Shown: one piece after another, positions 62,790-64,000 of the stretch
Layout of the letters: each line of letters begins with the position of its first letter
Position numbering within the stretch: position 1 is the stretch's first letter
From: Sulfurimonas sp.
GTDB taxonomy: Bacteria; Campylobacterota; Campylobacteria; Campylobacterales; Sulfurimonadaceae
Direction: 5' to 3'
Assembly (NCBI RefSeq): GCF_028713515.1
Contig: NZ_JAQTOD010000005.1
Span: 1-64,000 of the forward strand
Length of the DNA: 64,000 nucleotides
Position numbers and translations under genes: made by a program
Notes under the pieces: model-generated
Told to the model about the DNA's origin: nothing
The model's input: only the letters and a program-made list of their open reading frames with translations
The model's database searches: none

Positions 62790-63308
62790 ATGAGATATTT
62801 AGTTTTAGCATTATTTTTGGTATTTCCGCTTCTGGCTGGAAATTTAGAACTTAAAAAAGGTTCAGTTGCGGCTCACACAGAGATGGCAATGGATAAGACA
62901 ATTGATCCATCGAGCAATTCTCTTCATGGAGAAGTTAGTATGGATGGCGAGGATGTAACATCACTAAAGGGAAAGTTTTGGGTTGATTTGACTCTTTTTA
63001 AGAGTGATAACAGCAAAAGAGATACAAATATGTACAAAGATATGGCAACTGACAAGTTTAAAGTAGCATCTTTTACAATCTCTTCAGTTGTTAAGAAAGG
63101 TGATGGCTACGCAATCAATGGAGTTATGAATTTTCATGGAGTAGAAAAACCAATGAGTGCTGATGCAAAAATCAGTGCAAAAGATGGCGGGCTAACTATA
63201 GAAGCAAAGTCAAAAATGTTATTTAGCGATTATGGCATGAAGATGCCGTGTATGGTTTTTATGTGTGTTCGTGATGAAGTTGACTTAACAATTAAGGCCA
63301 ATTTTTAG
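62790..63308 (+). CDS. YceI-family periplasmic lipocalin-like protein
   Basis: A 172 aa secreted protein with signal MRYLVLALFLVFPLLAG and a YceI beta-barrel domain (GKFWVDLTLFKSDNSKRD, FKVASFTISSV, MNFHGVEKPMSADA). Members bind polyisoprenoid chains, so a quinone-like ligand is conceivable. It retains two cysteines in MPCMVFMCVRDEV near the C-terminus. It is 27 bases after the previous gene with its own AAGGA site and precedes a hairpin. Last gene of the operon. Confidence 0.9.
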   Translation: MRYLVLALFLVFPLLAGNLELKKGSVAAHTEMAMDKTIDPSSNSLHGEVSMDGEDVTSLKGKFWVDLTLFKSDNSKRDTNMYKDMATDKFKVASFTISSVVKKGDGYAINGVMNFHGVEKPMSADAKISAKDGGLTIEAKSKMLFSDYGMKMPCMVFMCVRDEVDLTIKANF

Positions 63309-63309
63309 C

Positions 63310-63331
63310 ATTAAGGGTGTGCACCCTTAAT
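63310..63331. terminator. Hairpin between yceI-like gene and metal permease gene
   Basis: ATTAAGGGT (63310-63318), GTGC loop, ACCCTTAAT (63323-63331), a perfect 9-base stem. It contains the stop codon of the convergent permease gene and probably serves both strands. Confidence 0.7.
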
Positions 63332-64000
63332 TATTAACCTCTCTCTTTTTTTCCATAAACAAAACCAAGATTAGCGTTATAAGCGTACCTACAAATACAA
63401 TGCTATATCCAGTTGGCCAGTCGTAATGGTAGGATAAAAAAAGTGCTAGTGAGATGAAAAACCATCCGTAAATCCAGCCAAAAAGCAGTGGATTAAGTCG
63501 CTTTTGCAAAAGAGCAACTAGTGCCGGGGCAATTAAGAGTGTAAACACAACTAAAACACCAGCTAGTTGTACAGATGAGGTTACCGTAACTGATAAAAGC
63601 GAGAAGAAGAATAGCTCTTTAAAGAATCCACTTAGCCTTGGATAGAGCGTGTAGTAGAGCAGGGCGACAGCGCCGTATGTCAGTGCTGACTTTGTAACTT
63701 CACCGCTACTAACAAATAAAATATCATTTGCCATCAACTGTTTAAACAGCTCATCCCCACCACTTCCAGAGCTAAGAACAATCATCACCGCAGATGCGCC
63801 AAGCGCATAAAGAAGGCCTATAAAAGCCTCAACATGGCGAGTGTTTCGATTGGCGTATGTAATGAGTAGTGCTCCAGTGAGTGCAAAAATAAGACTCAGC
63901 AAGACCTGTTTTTCTCCACTAAAAAAAGTAGCACTTACGGCGATTCCAACTGCTGAGAGCTGACCAACGGCTAAGTCTGTAAAGATAACTCCTCTTTTTA
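63327..64000 (-). CDS. Metal ABC transporter permease (ZnuB/ABC-3 family), partial
   Basis: C-terminal part of an ABC-3 family permease for Zn, Mn or Fe. The frame runs through the right window edge without a start, so at least 224 codons are present and the N-terminus is missing. It shows the family segment RGVIFTDLAVGQLSAVGIAVS near the edge (in pieces), LTGALLITYA, and the last helices VTSSVQLAGVLVVFTLLIAPALVA in two parts. The short form starting at 63902 is not a real start. The ATPase and binding protein should lie beyond the edge. Confidence 0.9.
   Translation of the reverse strand, partial: KRGVIFTDLAVGQLSAVGIAVSATFFSGEKQVLLSLIFALTGALLITYANRNTRHVEAFIGLLYALGASAVMIVLSSGSGGDELFKQLMANDILFVSSGEVTKSALTYGAVALLYYTLYPRLSGFFKELFFFSLLSVTVTSSVQLAGVLVVFTLLIAPALVALLQKRLNPLLFGWIYGWFFISLALFLSYHYDWPTGYSIVFVGTLITLILVLFMEKKREVNN

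Overview
This window is AT-rich chromosomal DNA from a Campylobacterota (epsilonproteobacterial) bacterium, most like a Sulfurimonas-type chemolithotroph. The evidence is the mix of gene families: small-type PurS/PurQ/PurL, a PEB4-like parvulin, a delta-subunit HolA next to a short RNase R homologue, a periplasmic molybdopterin oxidoreductase of B-C-A order, and many TATAAT -10 boxes without an obvious -35. Genes are packed tightly, frequently overlap by 1 to 40 bases, and use GTG and TTG starts. I see no rRNA, CRISPR array, insertion sequence, prophage or integrase.

Layout. 1-5152 (minus) is one operon: ctpA-purC-purS-purQ-(SH3 membrane protein)-plsC-crcB. 5292-9273 (plus) holds a hemerythrin, a multipass His-rich membrane protein, aroK, a periplasmic thioredoxin and hisD. 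9617-14559 is a three-gene molybdoenzyme operon (FeS subunit, NrfD anchor, Tat-exported catalytic subunit) behind a 343-base leader. 14745-19879 (minus) carries a TlpA-type thioredoxin, a broken phosphate permease, a cyclophilin, HU, a small HTH operon and a FapA (DUF342) protein with a coiled-coil partner. 19997-26847 carries fba, cmoA, a lipoprotein, nth, a parvulin, clpB and a tetraheme c-type cytochrome. 26919-32028 is the classic rpmH-rnpA-yidD-yidC-khpB-mnmE-ruvX cluster. 32025-38055 is a marR/RND efflux locus. 38155-47450 has ilvC, holA, an RNase R-family nuclease, an HDOD protein, greB-like and purL. 47634-47807 has tRNA-Asn and tRNA-Met. 48042-50609 has groES, groEL and tpx. 51326-55997 (minus) is a pgm-pyrC-response regulator-histidine kinase-exbB-exbD operon. 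56091-63308 (plus) has a DUF3313 lipoprotein, a phosphoesterase, yaeQ and a six-gene membrane operon. A metal ABC permease runs off the right edge.

The least explained part is the operon at 58172-63308: a periplasmic protein, a MacB-like permease, a LolD-like ATPase, a protein resembling heme-copper oxidase subunit I that keeps the haem-ligand histidines but seems to lack the paired copper-site histidines, a second multipass protein and a YceI lipocalin. Its architecture suggests a membrane electron-transfer protein with a dedicated export or maturation ABC system. That role is inference. Other notable signals are a decayed PiT phosphate permease, nested or perfect dyads before clpB and before the HTH operon, a structured spacer between groES and groEL, and an rnpA reading frame that seems to need a non-standard start codon.
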